Of a DNA stretch of 64,000 nucleotides, positions 43,748-56,821 are shown in pieces. Below the pieces are notes generated by a model that was not told the DNA's origin, made no database searches, and was given only the letters and a program-made list of their open reading frames with translations. A program made the translations under genes and the position numbers. The DNA is from Pelagibaculum spongiae (GTDB lineage: Bacteria > Pseudomonadota > Gammaproteobacteria > Enterobacterales > Pelagibaculaceae). The DNA is taken from the NCBI RefSeq assembly GCF_003097315.1, contig NZ_QDDL01000003.1:124001-188000 (forward strand), in the 5' to 3' direction. Every line of letters begins with the position of its first letter. The first letter of the stretch is position 1.

Positions 43748-45247
43748 TTAAACCGCGACCATTACCATTGCCAAGCCCAATACACTCAATACGATGGTAT
43801 ATGGCAGCGCCATTAACATCATTCTGCCATATGACAGACGAATGAGTGGAGCAATCGGCGAAGTCAGCAAGAACAGGAACGCAGCCTGGCCATTTGGTGT
43901 TGCAACACTTGGTAAATTAGTACCTGTGTTGATTGCTACCGCTAACTTATTAAACAATTCCAGATCGATCACACCATTATTTAAGGCAGTTTTCACTTCA
44001 CCAATGTAAACCGTTGCAACAAATACGTTATCACTAATCATCGACAATACGCCGTTAGCAATAAAGAACAGTGCTGGCTGAGAAGCTGGATCTTGCGCCA
44101 ATACATAATCAATCACTGGCTTGAACAAGTGCTGCTCATGAATCACGGCAACTATTGCAAAAAATACCACCAATAATGCGGTGAAAGGCAGCGCCTCTTC
44201 AAAGGCCTTACCTAATTGGTGCTCATTGGTAATACCGCTAAATGCAGTAATTAAGACAATAACTGCCAAACCAACAAAGCCTACTTCTGCAATATGCAAT
44301 GCCAATCCAATGACCAGAAATGCTGCTGACAATGCCTGAATAACTAAACGCGCCCGATCACTATCGGTACGTTTAATCGTTTGAGCCTTATCAAAATCTT
44401 CTAGAATTCTACGAACTCTTTCTGGCAACAAAGCGCCATAACCGAGAATTTTAACCTTCTCTAAAACCACGCAAGTCAATAAACCAGCGACTAACACTGG
44501 CATGGTTACGGGCGCCATGCGTAAGAAAAATTCAATGAACTGCCAGTTTGCCTCTTTAGCAATCAGCAAGTTCTGTGGCTCACCAACCAGAGTACAAACG
44601 CCGCCCAGTGCCGTACCTACAGCAGCGTGCATTAACAAACTACGCAAGAAAGCACGGAAGTCATCCAGCTCTTGGTGATTGTCTGTTTCTATGCTGTTGT
44701 CGTTACTATGATCGTGATCATTATGTTGACCGACACCAGATGCGACTTTGTGGTAAACCGAATAAAAGCCAACACAGACTGAAATAACCACTGCGGTTAC
44801 CGTCAATGCATCGAGGAATGCCGATAAAACAGCAGACACGATGCAGAACAACAGCGACAGCATCACTTTTGACTTCACGCCCAACAGAATGCGAGTGAAA
44901 GTCAGCAAAAGCAGGTCTTTCATAAAGTAAATGCCCGCTACCATAAACATCAGCAGCAGAATTACTGGAAAGTTCTTCAGCGTTTCTTCGTAAACAGCTT
45001 CAGCTGAAGCCATATGCAATGCGATTGCTTCAATCGCCAATAAACCGCCAGGTTGTAGCGGATAGCATTTCAATGCCATAGCCAGAGTAAAGATAAACTC
45101 TGCGATCAGAACCCACCCCGCAACAAAGGGATTGATTAACATTAGAATTGGGTTCAGTACTAAAAAGAACAAAATACTCCACTTATACCAAGTCGGTGAA
45201 CGACCCAGAAAGTTGTGGGTAAATGCGCTAATGATTGACGAGCTCAT
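43748..45247 (-). CDS. nhaB: Na+/H+ antiporter NhaB
   Basis: An inner-membrane antiporter that expels sodium using the proton gradient. The 499 residues have about 12 transmembrane helices. The opening [22 protein letters not shown] and [26 protein letters not shown] are diagnostic of Nha[17 protein letters not shown] and [21 protein letters not shown] are the paired re-entrant loops seen in this ion-transporter superfamily. A His/Asp-rich cytoplasmic loop near residue 175-195 is unusual in length. The gene is monocistronic. Sodium extrusion fits a marine habitat. Confidence 0.95.
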   Translation of the reverse strand: MSSSIISAFTHNFLGRSPTWYKWSILFFLVLNPILMLINPFVAGWVLIAEFIFTLAMALKCYPLQPGGLLAIEAIALHMASAEAVYEETLKNFPVILLLMFMVAGIYFMKDLLLLTFTRILLGVKSKVMLSLLFCIVSAVLSAFLDALTVTAVVISVCVGFYSVYHKVASGVGQHNDHDHSNDNSIETDNHQELDDFRAFLRSLLMHAAVGTALGGVCTLVGEPQNLLIAKEANWQFIEFFLRMAPVTMPVLVAGLLTCVVLEKVKILGYGALLPERVRRILEDFDKAQTIKRTDSDRARLVIQALSAAFLVIGLALHIAEVGFVGLAVIVLITAFSGITNEHQLGKAFEEALPFTALLVVFFAIVAVIHEQHLFKPVIDYVLAQDPASQPALFFIANGVLSMISDNVFVATVYIGEVKTALNNGVIDLELFNKLAVAINTGTNLPSVATPNGQAAFLFLLTSPIAPLIRLSYGRMMLMALPYTIVLSVLGLAMVMVAV

Positions 45248-45472
45248 TTGTAATCTCTATCGGTTAAAAATCTGCGCCCATACTACTATCATGAAACCCT
45301 ATGACCAATTAACCTCACACCTCAATTAATGACTCAAAAATAGTAAGGGCTATGAGTTCGGTCATATATTTCGACGATTTATCTACTATTGGTAATATCT
45401 GGAGATATCTGACACACTTTACTAAGTAAACTCATGTTTATGGGGCAGATAGTTTTGCAAAGGAAAAGAATA

Positions 45473-46309
45473 ATGCGGACAAGGAACTCAGTGCTGACCG
45501 GTATTATGTTCACTCTAGTATCAGCAGTTGCAACCTCAGCAGAAAAAGCTGAATTGGTTATTCAGCGTTCTGCCGATGACATAGAACGAGTTACATCTCA
45601 GTGGTTTGAACAAAAAGGTGACATCTTTCAACCAGTTGCCGCGTTTTCTCCCAAAGCCAAGTTTTACTTCGATCAGCAGATAGTGCCGCTGGAAATCAAG
45701 AAGAATGGCATGATTCGCTTGACGATGGCTGATCTATTAAAAGACAAAGACAAAGCATTTTCTGCCATGCCTGGCAGCTTGTCCGGCGACCATATCCGTT
45801 TGAAGTCTTCTTTAAGCTTCACTCAGCAAACGACTACAGCACCAACCGTGACGCCTTTTGTACAACCTGATTTACTCGCTACAGATCAGACCTCAAGCGA
45901 AGATGCCACAATCATCGCACCCGTTTCTCAAAATAAACCTGCCAATGTACTTTCCAGCATTACCAGCCTAGGTAAGCACTATGCAGTTTTTATTAAGTAC
46001 CCAGCGCTGCAATTTGCCGATAAAAATCGCAAACTGGTTTCAAATTGGCGCGACATTCGAATGACCGTACCTAAAAAACTAATTCCTCAACTGCGTGATC
46101 CGGCTAACATTACCGCCAGAATGGTTGTGAGCTTTTGCCCAACTTTACAACATTGCGCCGGTAGCTGGCAGCAAAGCCGTGATTTAAACGTTGCCTCAGC
46201 AAAACGCCATATTGATCAATACTATGGCTTACGCGCTAAACTGCATCAGATCGTTCTGTTCAACAAGCGTACCGGTGAAATTCTGGCGCAGCTTGAAGCT
46301 AAGAATTAG
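45473..46309 (+). CDS. Exported protein of unknown function
   Basis: A 278-residue protein starting MRTRNSVLTGIMFTLVSAVATSAEK, a Sec signal peptide with cleavage near ATSA or SAEK. The mature part has an N-terminal region with charged strands (SQWFEQKGDIFQPV), a Ser/Thr/Pro-rich linker (about residues 110-155), and a C-terminal domain with two close cysteines (SFCPTLQHCAGSW), likely a disulfide in the periplasm. I know of no family. The ATG at 45473 follows AAGGAAAAG; a longer frame starts at 45434. It stands alone between nhaB and sucD and ends at a shared terminator. Confidence 0.65.
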   Translation: MRTRNSVLTGIMFTLVSAVATSAEKAELVIQRSADDIERVTSQWFEQKGDIFQPVAAFSPKAKFYFDQQIVPLEIKKNGMIRLTMADLLKDKDKAFSAMPGSLSGDHIRLKSSLSFTQQTTTAPTVTPFVQPDLLATDQTSSEDATIIAPVSQNKPANVLSSITSLGKHYAVFIKYPALQFADKNRKLVSNWRDIRMTVPKKLIPQLRDPANITARMVVSFCPTLQHCAGSWQQSRDLNVASAKRHIDQYYGLRAKLHQIVLFNKRTGEILAQLEAKN

Positions 46310-46342
46310 AAGTTTTATCTGAAAATTACTTTTTCCAGATAA

Positions 46343-46383
46343 CAAAAAAATCCCCATCCGCTTTGGCGAATGGGGATTTTTTT
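46343..46383. terminator. Bidirectional terminator at the end of the suc operon
   Basis: AAAATCCCCATCCGC / GCGAATGGGGATTTT-type stem with long A/T flanks. It ends the exported-protein gene on plus and sucD on minus. Confidence 0.9.
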
Positions 46384-46417
46384 ATTGGTCAAACCATCGA
46401 CCAAACGATCGGAAAAA

Positions 46418-47290
46418 TTAAGCTTCCAATACGTCTTTAACTGCCTGACCAATTTCGCTCAGGTTACGCACGGTGGTAACACCAGCTGCGTTAAGTGCTG
46501 CAAACTTCTCAGCTGCAGTACCTTTACCGCCGGCGATAATCGCACCAGCATGACCCATTCGCTTACCTGCTGGTGCAGTAACACCGGCAATGTAAGAAAC
46601 CACAGGTTTGGTTACATTGGCTTTAATGAATTCAGCTGCTTCTTCTTCAGCAGTACCACCGATCTCACCCACCATAATGATCGCTTCAGTCTGAGGATCA
46701 TCTTGGAACAGGCGCAGAATGTCGATGAAGTTACTACCTGGAATTGGATCACCACCGATACCAACACAGCTCGACTGACCAAGACCAAGGTCGGTGGTCT
46801 GTTTGACCGCTTCGTAAGTCAAAGTACCGGAACGAGATACGATACCCACTTTACCTGGCAGGTGAATGGCCGCCGGCATAATACCGATTTTACATTCGCC
46901 TGGAGTGATTACACCCGGGCAGTTAGGACCAATTAGAACCACGCCTAATTCATCACAACGGATTTTAACTTGCAGCATATCCAGCGTTGGAATGCCTTCA
47001 GTAATACAAACAATCAGTTTGATGCCAGCACTTGCAGCTTCAAGGATTGAATCTTTACAGAAAGGTGCAGGAACGTAGATGACACTTGCGTCAGCGCCTG
47101 TTTCTGCGACTGCTTCAGCAACCGTATTAAATACTGGCAGACCTAAGTGAACTTGGCCGCCTTTACCCGGCGTAACGCCGCCAACCATTTGAGTGCCATA
47201 AGCGATGGCTTGCTCAGAGTGGAAACTACCTTGTGCACCGGTAAAGCCTTGGCAAATTACTTTAGTGTCCTTGTTGATCAGGATGCTCAT
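46418..47290 (-). CDS. sucD: Succinyl-CoA synthetase alpha subunit
   Basis: Substrate-level phosphorylation step of the TCA cycle, with SucC. The 290 residues have the CoA-binding Rossmann domain ([20 protein letters not shown]) and the ligase domain with the phosphorylated histidine in [33 protein letters not shown] is the family block before it. Its ATG overlaps the sucC stop (four bases). Last gene of sucA-sucB-lpd-sucC-sucD. Confidence 0.98.
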   Translation of the reverse strand: MSILINKDTKVICQGFTGAQGSFHSEQAIAYGTQMVGGVTPGKGGQVHLGLPVFNTVAEAVAETGADASVIYVPAPFCKDSILEAASAGIKLIVCITEGIPTLDMLQVKIRCDELGVVLIGPNCPGVITPGECKIGIMPAAIHLPGKVGIVSRSGTLTYEAVKQTTDLGLGQSSCVGIGGDPIPGSNFIDILRLFQDDPQTEAIIMVGEIGGTAEEEAAEFIKANVTKPVVSYIAGVTAPAGKRMGHAGAIIAGGKGTAAEKFAALNAAGVTTVRNLSEIGQAVKDVLEA

Positions 47291-48456
47291 GCCACGTCCT
47301 CCGCTGCTTTAACCACTTTCTGAGCGGCGTCTGACAGACTTTCAGCCGCGATAATATTTAAATCGCTTTCGGCGAGTTTGTCTCGGCCTAACTGTGCATT
47401 ATTACCTTCCAGACGAACTACTACTGGAACATTAACGCCAACACTTTCTACCGCACCAATAATACCTTCAGCAATTAGATCGCAACGCACGATACCGCCA
47501 AAGATATTAACCAATACTGCCTTTACGTTGTCATCGGACAAGATGATTTTAAACGCTTCCGATACCCGTTCACGGGTTGCGCCACCACCAACATCCAAGA
47601 AGTTAGCTGGATCGCCACCAAACAACTTAATGGTATCCATGGTACCCATTGCCAAACCGGCACCGTTTACCATACAACCGATGTTTCCGCCCAAAGCAAC
47701 GTAGTTCAGCTCCCATTTGGCAGCCAGCGCTTCGCGCTCATCTTCCTGGCTAGGATCATGCATTGGCTGAAGCTTGGCTTGACGGAACATCGCGTTACCA
47801 TCAACCGATAACTTGCCGTCCAGGCAAAGAATATTGCCTTCTTCAGTGATCACCAGCGGGTTAATTTCGATCAACGCCAGATCCAGATCGGTGAACATTT
47901 GCGACAGGCCCATAAAGACCTTGGTGAACTGACGCACTTGCTGCGGATCTAGTCCTAACTGATAAGCCAATTCACGCGCTTGATATGGCTGAGCGCCAAC
48001 CATTGGGTCAATTTCAGCTTTAAGGATTTTTTCTGGTGTTTCCGCCGCAACCTTCTCGATTTCCACGCCACCTTCAGTAGATGCCATGAAAGTCACACGA
48101 CGGCTTGCGCGGTCAACCACCGCACCTAAATAGAGCTCATCGGCAATATCGGTGCAGGTTTCGATCAGAATCTTATCGACCGGCTGGCCATTTTCATCTG
48201 TCTGATAGGTCACCAAGCGGGTGCCGATTTGGCTGTTAACAAATTCGCGAATTTCTTCTTCACTGCTAACTAGCTTTACACCGCCAGCCTTACCACGGCC
48301 ACCAGCATGTACCTGAGCTTTGACGACCCACTTATCGCCACCAATTTTTTTGGCTGCTTCAACTGCCGCATCGGCGGAATCCACTGCGTGACCTACTGAG
48401 ACTGGAAGGCCATATTCAGCAAAAAGTTGTTTTGCTTGGTATTCGTGCAGGTTCAT
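47287..48456 (-). CDS. sucC: Succinyl-CoA synthetase beta subunit
   Basis: ATP-grasp subunit that binds the nucleotide and completes the succinate site. The 389 residues begin [19 protein letters not shown], with [17 protein letters not shown] in the ATP-grasp domain, [10 protein letters not shown] and the C-terminal [16 protein letters not shown] ligase loop. The length equals that of E. coli SucC. It is 77 bases downstream of lpd and overlaps sucD. Confidence 0.98.
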   Translation of the reverse strand: MNLHEYQAKQLFAEYGLPVSVGHAVDSADAAVEAAKKIGGDKWVVKAQVHAGGRGKAGGVKLVSSEEEIREFVNSQIGTRLVTYQTDENGQPVDKILIETCTDIADELYLGAVVDRASRRVTFMASTEGGVEIEKVAAETPEKILKAEIDPMVGAQPYQARELAYQLGLDPQQVRQFTKVFMGLSQMFTDLDLALIEINPLVITEEGNILCLDGKLSVDGNAMFRQAKLQPMHDPSQEDEREALAAKWELNYVALGGNIGCMVNGAGLAMGTMDTIKLFGGDPANFLDVGGGATRERVSEAFKIILSDDNVKAVLVNIFGGIVRCDLIAEGIIGAVESVGVNVPVVVRLEGNNAQLGRDKLAESDLNIIAAESLSDAAQKVVKAAEDVA

Positions 48457-48533
48457 GCAACTGCTCCGATTAGTTATTTGAATTAAATTGTACTTACTTG
48501 GCTTTTATTACTGACCAATCAACGCTGCAGCAA

Positions 48534-49985
<1,452 letters not shown>

Positions 49986-50002
49986 TCAGCTCGCTCGAAA
50001 AC

Positions 50003-51223
50003 CTATAGATCCAGTAACAAACGTGCTGGTTCTTCCAGCAAATCTTTAACAGTTACTAGGAATTGAACGGCTTCTTTACCGTCAATAATCCGGTGATCGT
50101 AGCTTAATGCCAGATACATCATTGGCAGAACAACCACTTGACCATCAACCACCATCGCACGCTCTTTAATTGCGTGCATACCCAGAATACCGCTTTGTGG
50201 CGGATTGAGGATAGGCGTTGACATCATCGAGCCAAAAGTACCGCCATTAGTAATGGTGAAGGTACCGCCCTGCATTTCATCCAGAGCAATTGCGCCCTTA
50301 GTTGCACGCTGGCCATAGTCGATGATTTTCTTTTCAGTATCTGCCAGTCCCATTTGATCGGTATTACGAACAACCGGAACCACCAAACCACGAGGCGAAG
50401 AAACTGCAACACCGATATCAAAATAGCCGTGATAAACAATATCGCTGCCATCAATTGATGCATTCACTGCAGGGAATTTCTTCAGCGCTTCGGTAACTGC
50501 TTTGACAAAGAACGACATGAAACCCAGTTTTACATCATGGGTTTTAACAAAGCGCTCTTGGTACTTTTTGCGCAGATCCATGATTGGTTTCATGTTGACT
50601 TCATTGAAGGTGGTCAACATTGCAGTGGTGTGCTGAGCATCGACTAGACGCTCTGCGATTTTGGCCCGTAGACGTGTCATGGGCACACGCTTTTCTACAC
50701 GGTCAGAATCGTTAAGCTCTACCACTGGTGCAACTGGTGCTGGCGCCGCTTTTGCAACAGGTGCCGCAGCAGCTACTGGAGCTGGCTGTGCAGGTGCAGC
50801 AGATGTTTTGGCTGCAGCTAGAACGTCTTCCTTAAGGATACGTCCGCCTTTACCGGTACCTTTAACCGAAGCTGCATCCAAATCATGTTCGGATAACAAT
50901 CTTCTAACCGCTGGACTAGATGCTGCATTAGCATCGCCTGCTACTTCCGAAGCGACCGCCTCAGTTGCAGCTGGCACAGCACCCGCACCTTCCTCAATGA
51001 CTGCTAACAATTCATTGGCAACTACTGTTTCACCTTCCTGCTTGAGAATTTTTCCAAGCACACCAGACTCAGTCGCTGGCACTTCCAGTACAACCTTGTC
51101 AGTTTCCAGTTCAGCAAGAACGTCATCTCTTTCTACCACATCCCCTTCCTGCTTATTCCAGGTAAGAATGGTTGCATCTGCAACTGACTCGGGTAGTACC
51201 GGGACTTTGACTTCTATTGTCAT
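50003..51223 (-). CDS. sucB: Dihydrolipoyllysine succinyltransferase (E2)
   Basis: Core of the 2-oxoglutarate dehydrogenase complex. The 406 residues have one lipoyl domain with Lys43 in [13 protein letters not shown], an Ala/Pro-rich linker, a peripheral subunit-binding domain ([16 protein letters not shown], about 102-135), a second Ala/Pro linker, and the catalytic domain ending with [12 protein letters not shown] (active-site His and Asp). SucB, not AceF, follows from the single lipoyl domain and operon. Confidence 0.97.
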   Translation of the reverse strand: MTIEVKVPVLPESVADATILTWNKQEGDVVERDDVLAELETDKVVLEVPATESGVLGKILKQEGETVVANELLAVIEEGAGAVPAATEAVASEVAGDANAASSPAVRRLLSEHDLDAASVKGTGKGGRILKEDVLAAAKTSAAPAQPAPVAAAAPVAKAAPAPVAPVVELNDSDRVEKRVPMTRLRAKIAERLVDAQHTTAMLTTFNEVNMKPIMDLRKKYQERFVKTHDVKLGFMSFFVKAVTEALKKFPAVNASIDGSDIVYHGYFDIGVAVSSPRGLVVPVVRNTDQMGLADTEKKIIDYGQRATKGAIALDEMQGGTFTITNGGTFGSMMSTPILNPPQSGILGMHAIKERAMVVDGQVVVLPMMYLALSYDHRIIDGKEAVQFLVTVKDLLEEPARLLLDL

Positions 51224-51251
51224 TGTGTCGATCCCTTTCTCTGAATTTTAT

Positions 51252-54077
51252 TCATTTAATGCCCAGCGCATCGTTAACCAGCCCGTTTTGCTGTTCAACG
51301 TGCAAAGAGTAATAACCGACAGCAGGTGAAGCTGAAGCTTCACGTCCGGCGTAAACCAGCACCTGGTTTTTAGTCAGGCAAGCATTGAAATGGTGCTGAC
51401 TGGAATACCATGCACCTTGGTTCATGGGTTCTTCCTGGCACCAGACAATTTCCCCAACATGCTTATAAGGCTTCAAAATTGCCTTTAGCTTGTCTTCTGG
51501 GAATGGATATAGCTGTTCAACACGGACAATTGCCACATTATCTAACTGTTGTTCACGACGTACTTTGAGTAGGTCGTAGTAAACCTTGCCACTACACAAA
51601 ACCACTCGTGAAACATCTTTTGCCGTCAGGCTATCCACATCGCCAATGACGGTTTCGAAAGTGCCTGATGACAAATCACCCATAGTGGATGTTGCCAATG
51701 GATGACGCAGCAAGCTTTTTGGTGTCATCACAATCAGAGGCTTTCGATAGATTCGGCGCATTTGACGACGAATCATATGGAACACCTGCGCTGGAGTACT
51801 CGGTACGCAAACCTGCATATTGTGCTCAGCACATAATTGCAGATAACGTTCCAGTCGCGCAGATGAGTGCTCCGGGCCCTGGCCTTCATAGCCATGTGGC
51901 AAGAACATGGTCAAGCCGCAAAAACGGCCCCATTTCTGTTCGCCTGAGCTGATAAATTGATCGACTACTACCTGGGCGCCGTTGGCGAAATCACCAAACT
52001 GGGCTTCCCAGATCACCATCGCATTCGGCTCTGCTGTCGCAAAACCATATTCAAATGCCAAAACCGCTTCTTCTGACAACACCGAGTCAATCACGGTAAA
52101 GCTGGGTTGATCTGGCTTGATATTAGCGAGAGGCGTGTAAGATTCACCTTCGTTTTTCTGGTTATGCAAAACAGCATGACGATGGAAGAAAGTACCTCGA
52201 CCACAATCTTGACCAGAAATCCGTACCGGATGACCCTCATCTAACAAAGTGGCGTATGCCAGTGTTTCAGCAAAACCCCAATCTACCGGCTGAGCGCCCG
52301 CCGCCATTTTTTGGCGATCTTGGTAGATTTTGGCAACACGTCCTTGCAGTTCAACGCCATCAGGACGCTGCTCTAAAGACTTAGCCAGACTACGCAAGTG
52401 ATCGGCAGGAACTGTTGTATCGTGCGGCGCTTCCCAGTGGTGTCCGATGAATTTTGACCAATCGGTTGCCAACTTGCTCTGCTCACCTTCAAGCAGCTCT
52501 GAAACCACGCGATCTCTAGCCACTAGCAGATTACGATAACGCTCGGTCGCTGCTTTAATTCCGTCGGAATCCAATACACCTTGATTGACAATACGCTCGG
52601 CATAAATCGCACGCGTGCTTGGCAAATTACGAATGATTTTGTACATCGCAGGCTGGGTTGCTGCTGGTTCGTCTGCTTCGTTATGGCCATGACGGCGATA
52701 ACAAACCAAATCGATGACCACATCCTTTTTAAACTGCATCCTGTAATCCAGCGCTAACTGGGTCACGAACAAGCAAGCTTCAGGATCATCTGCATTAACG
52801 TGGAAGATCGGTGCTTCGATCATTTTCGCAACATCAGTACAGTACAGAGTTGAGCGAGTGTCAGTTGGATTGGAAGTCGTGAAACCGACCTGATTGTTAA
52901 TCACCAGACGAATTGTGCCACCGACTTTATAACAACGCGCCTGAGACATATTAAATGTCTCCATAACAACACCCTGTCCGGTAAATGCCGAGTCACCATG
53001 AATGGTAATAGGCAGCACCTGATCGTGGGTTTCATCATTACGACGCTCTTGACGTGCTTTAACAGAACCCATAACCACTGGAGAAACAATTTCCAAGTGC
53101 GATGGATTAAATGCTAATGCCAAGTGGACTGGGCCACCTTCGGTTTGCACATCAGAAGAAAAACCTTGGTGATATTTAACGTCACCAGACGCTAAACCTT
53201 CACGGCGTTTTCCTTCAAATTCTTCAAATAATTCACCAGGAGATTTACCCAGAATGTTCACCAGAACATTCAAACGCCCCCGGTGCGCCATACCAATAAC
53301 TAGGTCTTTTACGCCATAGCCACCAGAACGGTGAATAATTTCATGCAAGATCGGAATTAATGTTTCACCACCTTCCAGTGAGAAACGTTTCTGACCTACA
53401 TATTTATTATGGAGATATTTTTCCAGACCTTCAGCGGCAGTTAGCTGACGCAATAATCGCATTCGGACTTCATCAGAAAATCCGGGATTACCGCGAAGAC
53501 TTTCAACTCGCTGCTGGATCCAACGCTTTTCTGCGGTATCTGTAATGTGCATGTATTCCACACCAACAGATCCACAATAAGTTTGTTGCAACGCCTGATA
53601 AATATCGCGCAGTGGCATTTCATCGGAACCAACAAAAGAGCCGGTTTTGAAAACAGTATCCAGATCGGCACTATTTAATTGATGAAATTCTAGTGTAAGT
53701 TCGTTCAGCGGATCGCTAATCGGCAACCCTAACGGGTTAGTCATAGCATTTTGGTGACCGCGGAAACGGAAAGCATTAATCATCTGCAGGACTTTTACCT
53801 GCTTAGCTTCCAATTCCAACTCAGCAGCGGATAGTTGAACCTTGCTGCCACCAGTTTTTCGAACCAAGGTTCGAAAATAATCACGAACTTCAGAATGTGG
53901 AATATCCTGCCCTGGATTGGACTCTAACCTTGGTAAGGTTTCGAAATAAGTGCGCAATTTTTCAGGGGTAGAATTCGGATCTCGCAGGTAATCTTCATAT
54001 GCCTGCTCGAGATAGGCTGCATTGGCTCCATCCAAATGGGATGTACCAAACAGCTCGGACATAGACTTTTCTTGCAT
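51252..54077 (-). CDS. sucA: 2-oxoglutarate dehydrogenase E1
   Basis: Thiamin-diphosphate decarboxylase of the complex. The 941 residues carry MAHRGRLNVLVNILGK, the ThDP motif region around HVNADDPEACLFV, RRHGHNEADEPAATQP and, in the C-terminal half, YEGQGPEHSSARLERYLQL. I keep the first ATG (54075-54077), because MQE----...LDGANAAYLEQAYEDYL aligns with Pseudomonas SucA from its first residue. First gene of the sucAB-lpd-sucCD operon, with a 260-base gap and a terminator separating it from sdhB. Confidence 0.97.
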   Translation of the reverse strand: MQEKSMSELFGTSHLDGANAAYLEQAYEDYLRDPNSTPEKLRTYFETLPRLESNPGQDIPHSEVRDYFRTLVRKTGGSKVQLSAAELELEAKQVKVLQMINAFRFRGHQNAMTNPLGLPISDPLNELTLEFHQLNSADLDTVFKTGSFVGSDEMPLRDIYQALQQTYCGSVGVEYMHITDTAEKRWIQQRVESLRGNPGFSDEVRMRLLRQLTAAEGLEKYLHNKYVGQKRFSLEGGETLIPILHEIIHRSGGYGVKDLVIGMAHRGRLNVLVNILGKSPGELFEEFEGKRREGLASGDVKYHQGFSSDVQTEGGPVHLALAFNPSHLEIVSPVVMGSVKARQERRNDETHDQVLPITIHGDSAFTGQGVVMETFNMSQARCYKVGGTIRLVINNQVGFTTSNPTDTRSTLYCTDVAKMIEAPIFHVNADDPEACLFVTQLALDYRMQFKKDVVIDLVCYRRHGHNEADEPAATQPAMYKIIRNLPSTRAIYAERIVNQGVLDSDGIKAATERYRNLLVARDRVVSELLEGEQSKLATDWSKFIGHHWEAPHDTTVPADHLRSLAKSLEQRPDGVELQGRVAKIYQDRQKMAAGAQPVDWGFAETLAYATLLDEGHPVRISGQDCGRGTFFHRHAVLHNQKNEGESYTPLANIKPDQPSFTVIDSVLSEEAVLAFEYGFATAEPNAMVIWEAQFGDFANGAQVVVDQFISSGEQKWGRFCGLTMFLPHGYEGQGPEHSSARLERYLQLCAEHNMQVCVPSTPAQVFHMIRRQMRRIYRKPLIVMTPKSLLRHPLATSTMGDLSSGTFETVIGDVDSLTAKDVSRVVLCSGKVYYDLLKVRREQQLDNVAIVRVEQLYPFPEDKLKAILKPYKHVGEIVWCQEEPMNQGAWYSSQHHFNACLTKNQVLVYAGREASASPAVGYYSLHVEQQNGLVNDALGIK

Positions 54078-54285
54078 TTATAGGCCCCGGGCACTCTCGT
54101 CTGCAGCGATTGTGTCGCCATCAGTAGTAAGTACAGCAGCAATGTACATGAGTTCCAGAAAAAGCATCATTAATCACGGAAAGCCGTTTGTAACAAGGCT
54201 TTTCCCGAGCGGGTTAAAGACTATCACAGTTAATCCGCAACAATTAACCCACAACAAACATTGATTTTTGTCAGCTGATAGTGAA

Positions 54286-54318
54286 ACAAAAAAGGCCGAC
54301 CAATGGTCGACCTCTTTT
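54286..54318 (-). terminator. Terminator after sdhB
   Basis: On the minus strand AGGTCGACC / GGTCGGCCT (one G-U) with an ATT loop, followed by TTTTTTG. It separates sdhCDAB from sucA. The rest of 54078-54340 shows no gene and is where the sucA promoter should lie. Confidence 0.8.
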
Positions 54319-54340
54319 ATAGTGCATCAGTAACAATTTG

Positions 54341-55042
54341 TCACACTGCCTTATTGAGCATCATGGATCGAATTTTACCGATTGCCCGGGTCGGATTTAA
54401 ACCCTTTGGACAAACGTTGACGCAATTCATAATGCCGTGGCAGCGAAATACACTAAACGGATCTTGCAAGTTACCCAGTCGTTTATCAGTTGCCGTATCG
54501 CGGCTATCTGCCAAGAAACGATACGCCTGCAGCAAACCTGCAGGGCCAACAAACTTATCTGGATTCCACCAAAAAGATGGGCAAGAACTAGAGCAGCAAG
54601 CACAAAGAATACACTCGTACAAACCATCTAGTTTTTCACGTTCTTCTGGTGACTGCAGTCGTTCACGATCTGGTGCAGGGGTGTCATTCTGCAAATATGG
54701 TTCGATTTTACGGTACTGTTTATAAAACAGCTCCATATCGACCACCAGATCACGAATGACTGGCAAACCCGGCAATGGGCGAATGGTGATGGTGCCTTTA
54801 CCCAATTCTGAGAGAGGCGTCACGCAAGCCAGACCATTTTTACCGTTCATGCTAATGCCATCCGAACCACAAACACCTTCACGGCATGAGCGGCGGAATG
54901 CCAGAGATGAGTCCTGACTTTTTAACAAAATCAGAGCATCCAGCACCATTAAATCCTTACCCTCTGGAACTTCCAGATCATAATCCTGAAGGTATGGTGC
55001 CTTGTCGGTTTCAGGGTTATAGCGATATATCTTGAATTTCAT
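54341..55042 (-). CDS. sdhB: Succinate dehydrogenase iron-sulfur subunit
   Basis: Carries electrons from FAD to quinone through three clusters. The [2Fe-2S] ligands are in SCREGVCGSDGISMNGKNGLAC. The [4Fe-4S] and [3Fe-4S] ligands are in CILCACCSSSCP, CHGIMNCVNVCP and neighbours. About 233 residues. I prefer the second ATG (55040-55042, MKFKIYRYNP), since GGGAG is about eight bases upstream; the ATG two codons earlier is too close to it. Last gene of sdhCDAB, and sdhA ends just before it. Confidence 0.97.
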   Translation of the reverse strand: MKFKIYRYNPETDKAPYLQDYDLEVPEGKDLMVLDALILLKSQDSSLAFRRSCREGVCGSDGISMNGKNGLACVTPLSELGKGTITIRPLPGLPVIRDLVVDMELFYKQYRKIEPYLQNDTPAPDRERLQSPEEREKLDGLYECILCACCSSSCPSFWWNPDKFVGPAGLLQAYRFLADSRDTATDKRLGNLQDPFSVFRCHGIMNCVNVCPKGLNPTRAIGKIRSMMLNKAV

Positions 55043-55054
55043 TGCCATACTCCC

Positions 55055-56821
55055 TTAATAAACCCGAGGCTTGGGTGGGAATGCTTCCCTGGTTTTTGGT
55101 GAGAAGTTAACGTCACGCTTGGTCACTTCCTCAGTCTTGGTGTCATAAAAAGAATGGCACAACCAATTCTCATCATCACGCTCAAGATAATCATTACGAC
55201 TGTGAGCACCACGACTTTCTGTTCTGAAGTTTGCTGCAACCGCCGTAGCGAATGCAGTTTCCATCAGGTTATCCAGCTCTAGTGCTTCAATACGAGCCGT
55301 ATTGAAAGACTTGCTCTTATCTTTCAAAGCAGTCTTGGCAACTCGCTTACGCAAATCTTTGAGTTTCTCTAAACCTTCAGCCATGTAAGGACCATCACGG
55401 AAAACACCGAAATGTGCCTGCATGGTTTGCTGAAGCTCTTCACGCAAATCATCAACTGACTCGCCTTCTGAAGAAGTTTCAAGGCGGTTATAACGCGCCA
55501 TCGCTTTTTCAATATCAGCATCAGTATGATCGGCATATTCCAGACCATCTTTCAGTGATTGTTCGATATGCAGACCTGCCGCACGACCAAACACCACCAG
55601 ATCCAGCAATGAATTACCACCAAGGCGGTTAGCACCGTGTACCGATACGCAAGCAATCTCACCTACCGCATACAATCCATTGACTATCTGCTCTTTACCT
55701 TGTTCATCGCGGCGCAACGCCTGACCATGAACATTGGTCGGAATTCCGCCCATTTGGTAATGACAAGTAGGTACTACTGGAATCGGCTCTTTAACTGGAT
55801 CTGCATGGCCAAATGTACGAGATAATTCTAAAACACCGGGTAAGCGTAGATTGAGGGTTTCTTCGCCCAAATGATCCAGCTTGAGGTAGACATGATCTTT
55901 GTTCGGACCACAACCATTACCGTCAAGAATTTCCTGCATCATCGAACGAGCGACCACATCACGGCCAGCCAGATCTTTAGCATTTGGCGCATAACGCTCC
56001 ATAAAGCGCTCGCCATTCTTGTTCAACAGGTAACCACCCTCACCACGACAACCCTCAGTTACCAGAACACCGGCACCGTGAATTCCCGTCGGGTGGAACT
56101 GCCACATTTCCATGTCTTGCAGTGGCACACCAGCACGTGCAGCCATACCAACACCGTCACCAGTATTAATATGCGCATTTGTGGTTGAAGCATAAATGCG
56201 ACCCGCGCCACCGGTTGCAAAAACCGTTGCACGAGACTTCAGATAGCGCAACTCACCGGTTTCCATTGACATGCCGATAACGCCGCAAACGTCGCCATCA
56301 TCATTGGTCACCAGATCAACTGCATACCATTCGTTGAAGAAGTTGGTATTGGCTTTCGTATTTTGCTGGAACAAGGTGTGCAACAGAGCATGACCAGTAC
56401 GGTCGGCAGCAGCACATGTACGTGCAGCCTGCTCGCCACCAAATTCTTTAGACTGACCACCGAAAGGGCGTTGGTAAATAGTACCTCGCTCTGTTCGGCT
56501 AAACGGCAGCCCCATATGTTCCAGTTCAAAAACTGCTTTAGGTCCTTCTTTACACATATATTCGATAGAGTCTTGGTCTCCGATATAATCGGAACCCTTA
56601 ACCGTATCGTACATGTGCCATTCCCACTTATCGTTTGGATCTGAACTAGCAATGGCACAAGTAATACCACCCTGCGCAGATACCGTATGAGAACGCGTTG
56701 GGAATACTTTAGAAATCAAAGCAACTTTAAATCCAGATGCGGCTAATTGAAGTGATGCGCGCATACCTGCACCGCCACCACCAACAATTACTGCATCAAA
56801 CTGTTCCTGCGGAATATTCAT
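55055..56821 (-). CDS. sdhA: Succinate dehydrogenase flavoprotein subunit
   Basis: Oxidises succinate to fumarate at a covalent FAD. The 588 residues begin with the FAD loop [25 protein letters not shown] carries the histidine that binds FAD covalently. [34 protein letters not shown] (catalytic Arg) and [11 protein letters not shown] (substrate His) are intact. The length matches E. coli SdhA. It directly abuts sdhD upstream and sdhB downstream. Confidence 0.98.
   Translation of the reverse strand: MNIPQEQFDAVIVGGGGAGMRASLQLAASGFKVALISKVFPTRSHTVSAQGGITCAIASSDPNDKWEWHMYDTVKGSDYIGDQDSIEYMCKEGPKAVFELEHMGLPFSRTERGTIYQRPFGGQSKEFGGEQAARTCAAADRTGHALLHTLFQQNTKANTNFFNEWYAVDLVTNDDGDVCGVIGMSMETGELRYLKSRATVFATGGAGRIYASTTNAHINTGDGVGMAARAGVPLQDMEMWQFHPTGIHGAGVLVTEGCRGEGGYLLNKNGERFMERYAPNAKDLAGRDVVARSMMQEILDGNGCGPNKDHVYLKLDHLGEETLNLRLPGVLELSRTFGHADPVKEPIPVVPTCHYQMGGIPTNVHGQALRRDEQGKEQIVNGLYAVGEIACVSVHGANRLGGNSLLDLVVFGRAAGLHIEQSLKDGLEYADHTDADIEKAMARYNRLETSSEGESVDDLREELQQTMQAHFGVFRDGPYMAEGLEKLKDLRKRVAKTALKDKSKSFNTARIEALELDNLMETAFATAVAANFRTESRGAHSRNDYLERDDENWLCHSFYDTKTEEVTKRDVNFSPKTREAFPPKPRVY

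Noticed and set aside
46370-46936. Plus-strand frame of 188 codons
   Set aside because: Lies opposite sucD, which has full family motifs; composition is that of a reversed coding strand.
50661-51329. Ala/Ser/Thr-rich plus-strand frame of 222 codons
   Set aside because: Mirror of the Ala/Pro linkers and lipoyl domain of sucB; low complexity and no ribosome site.
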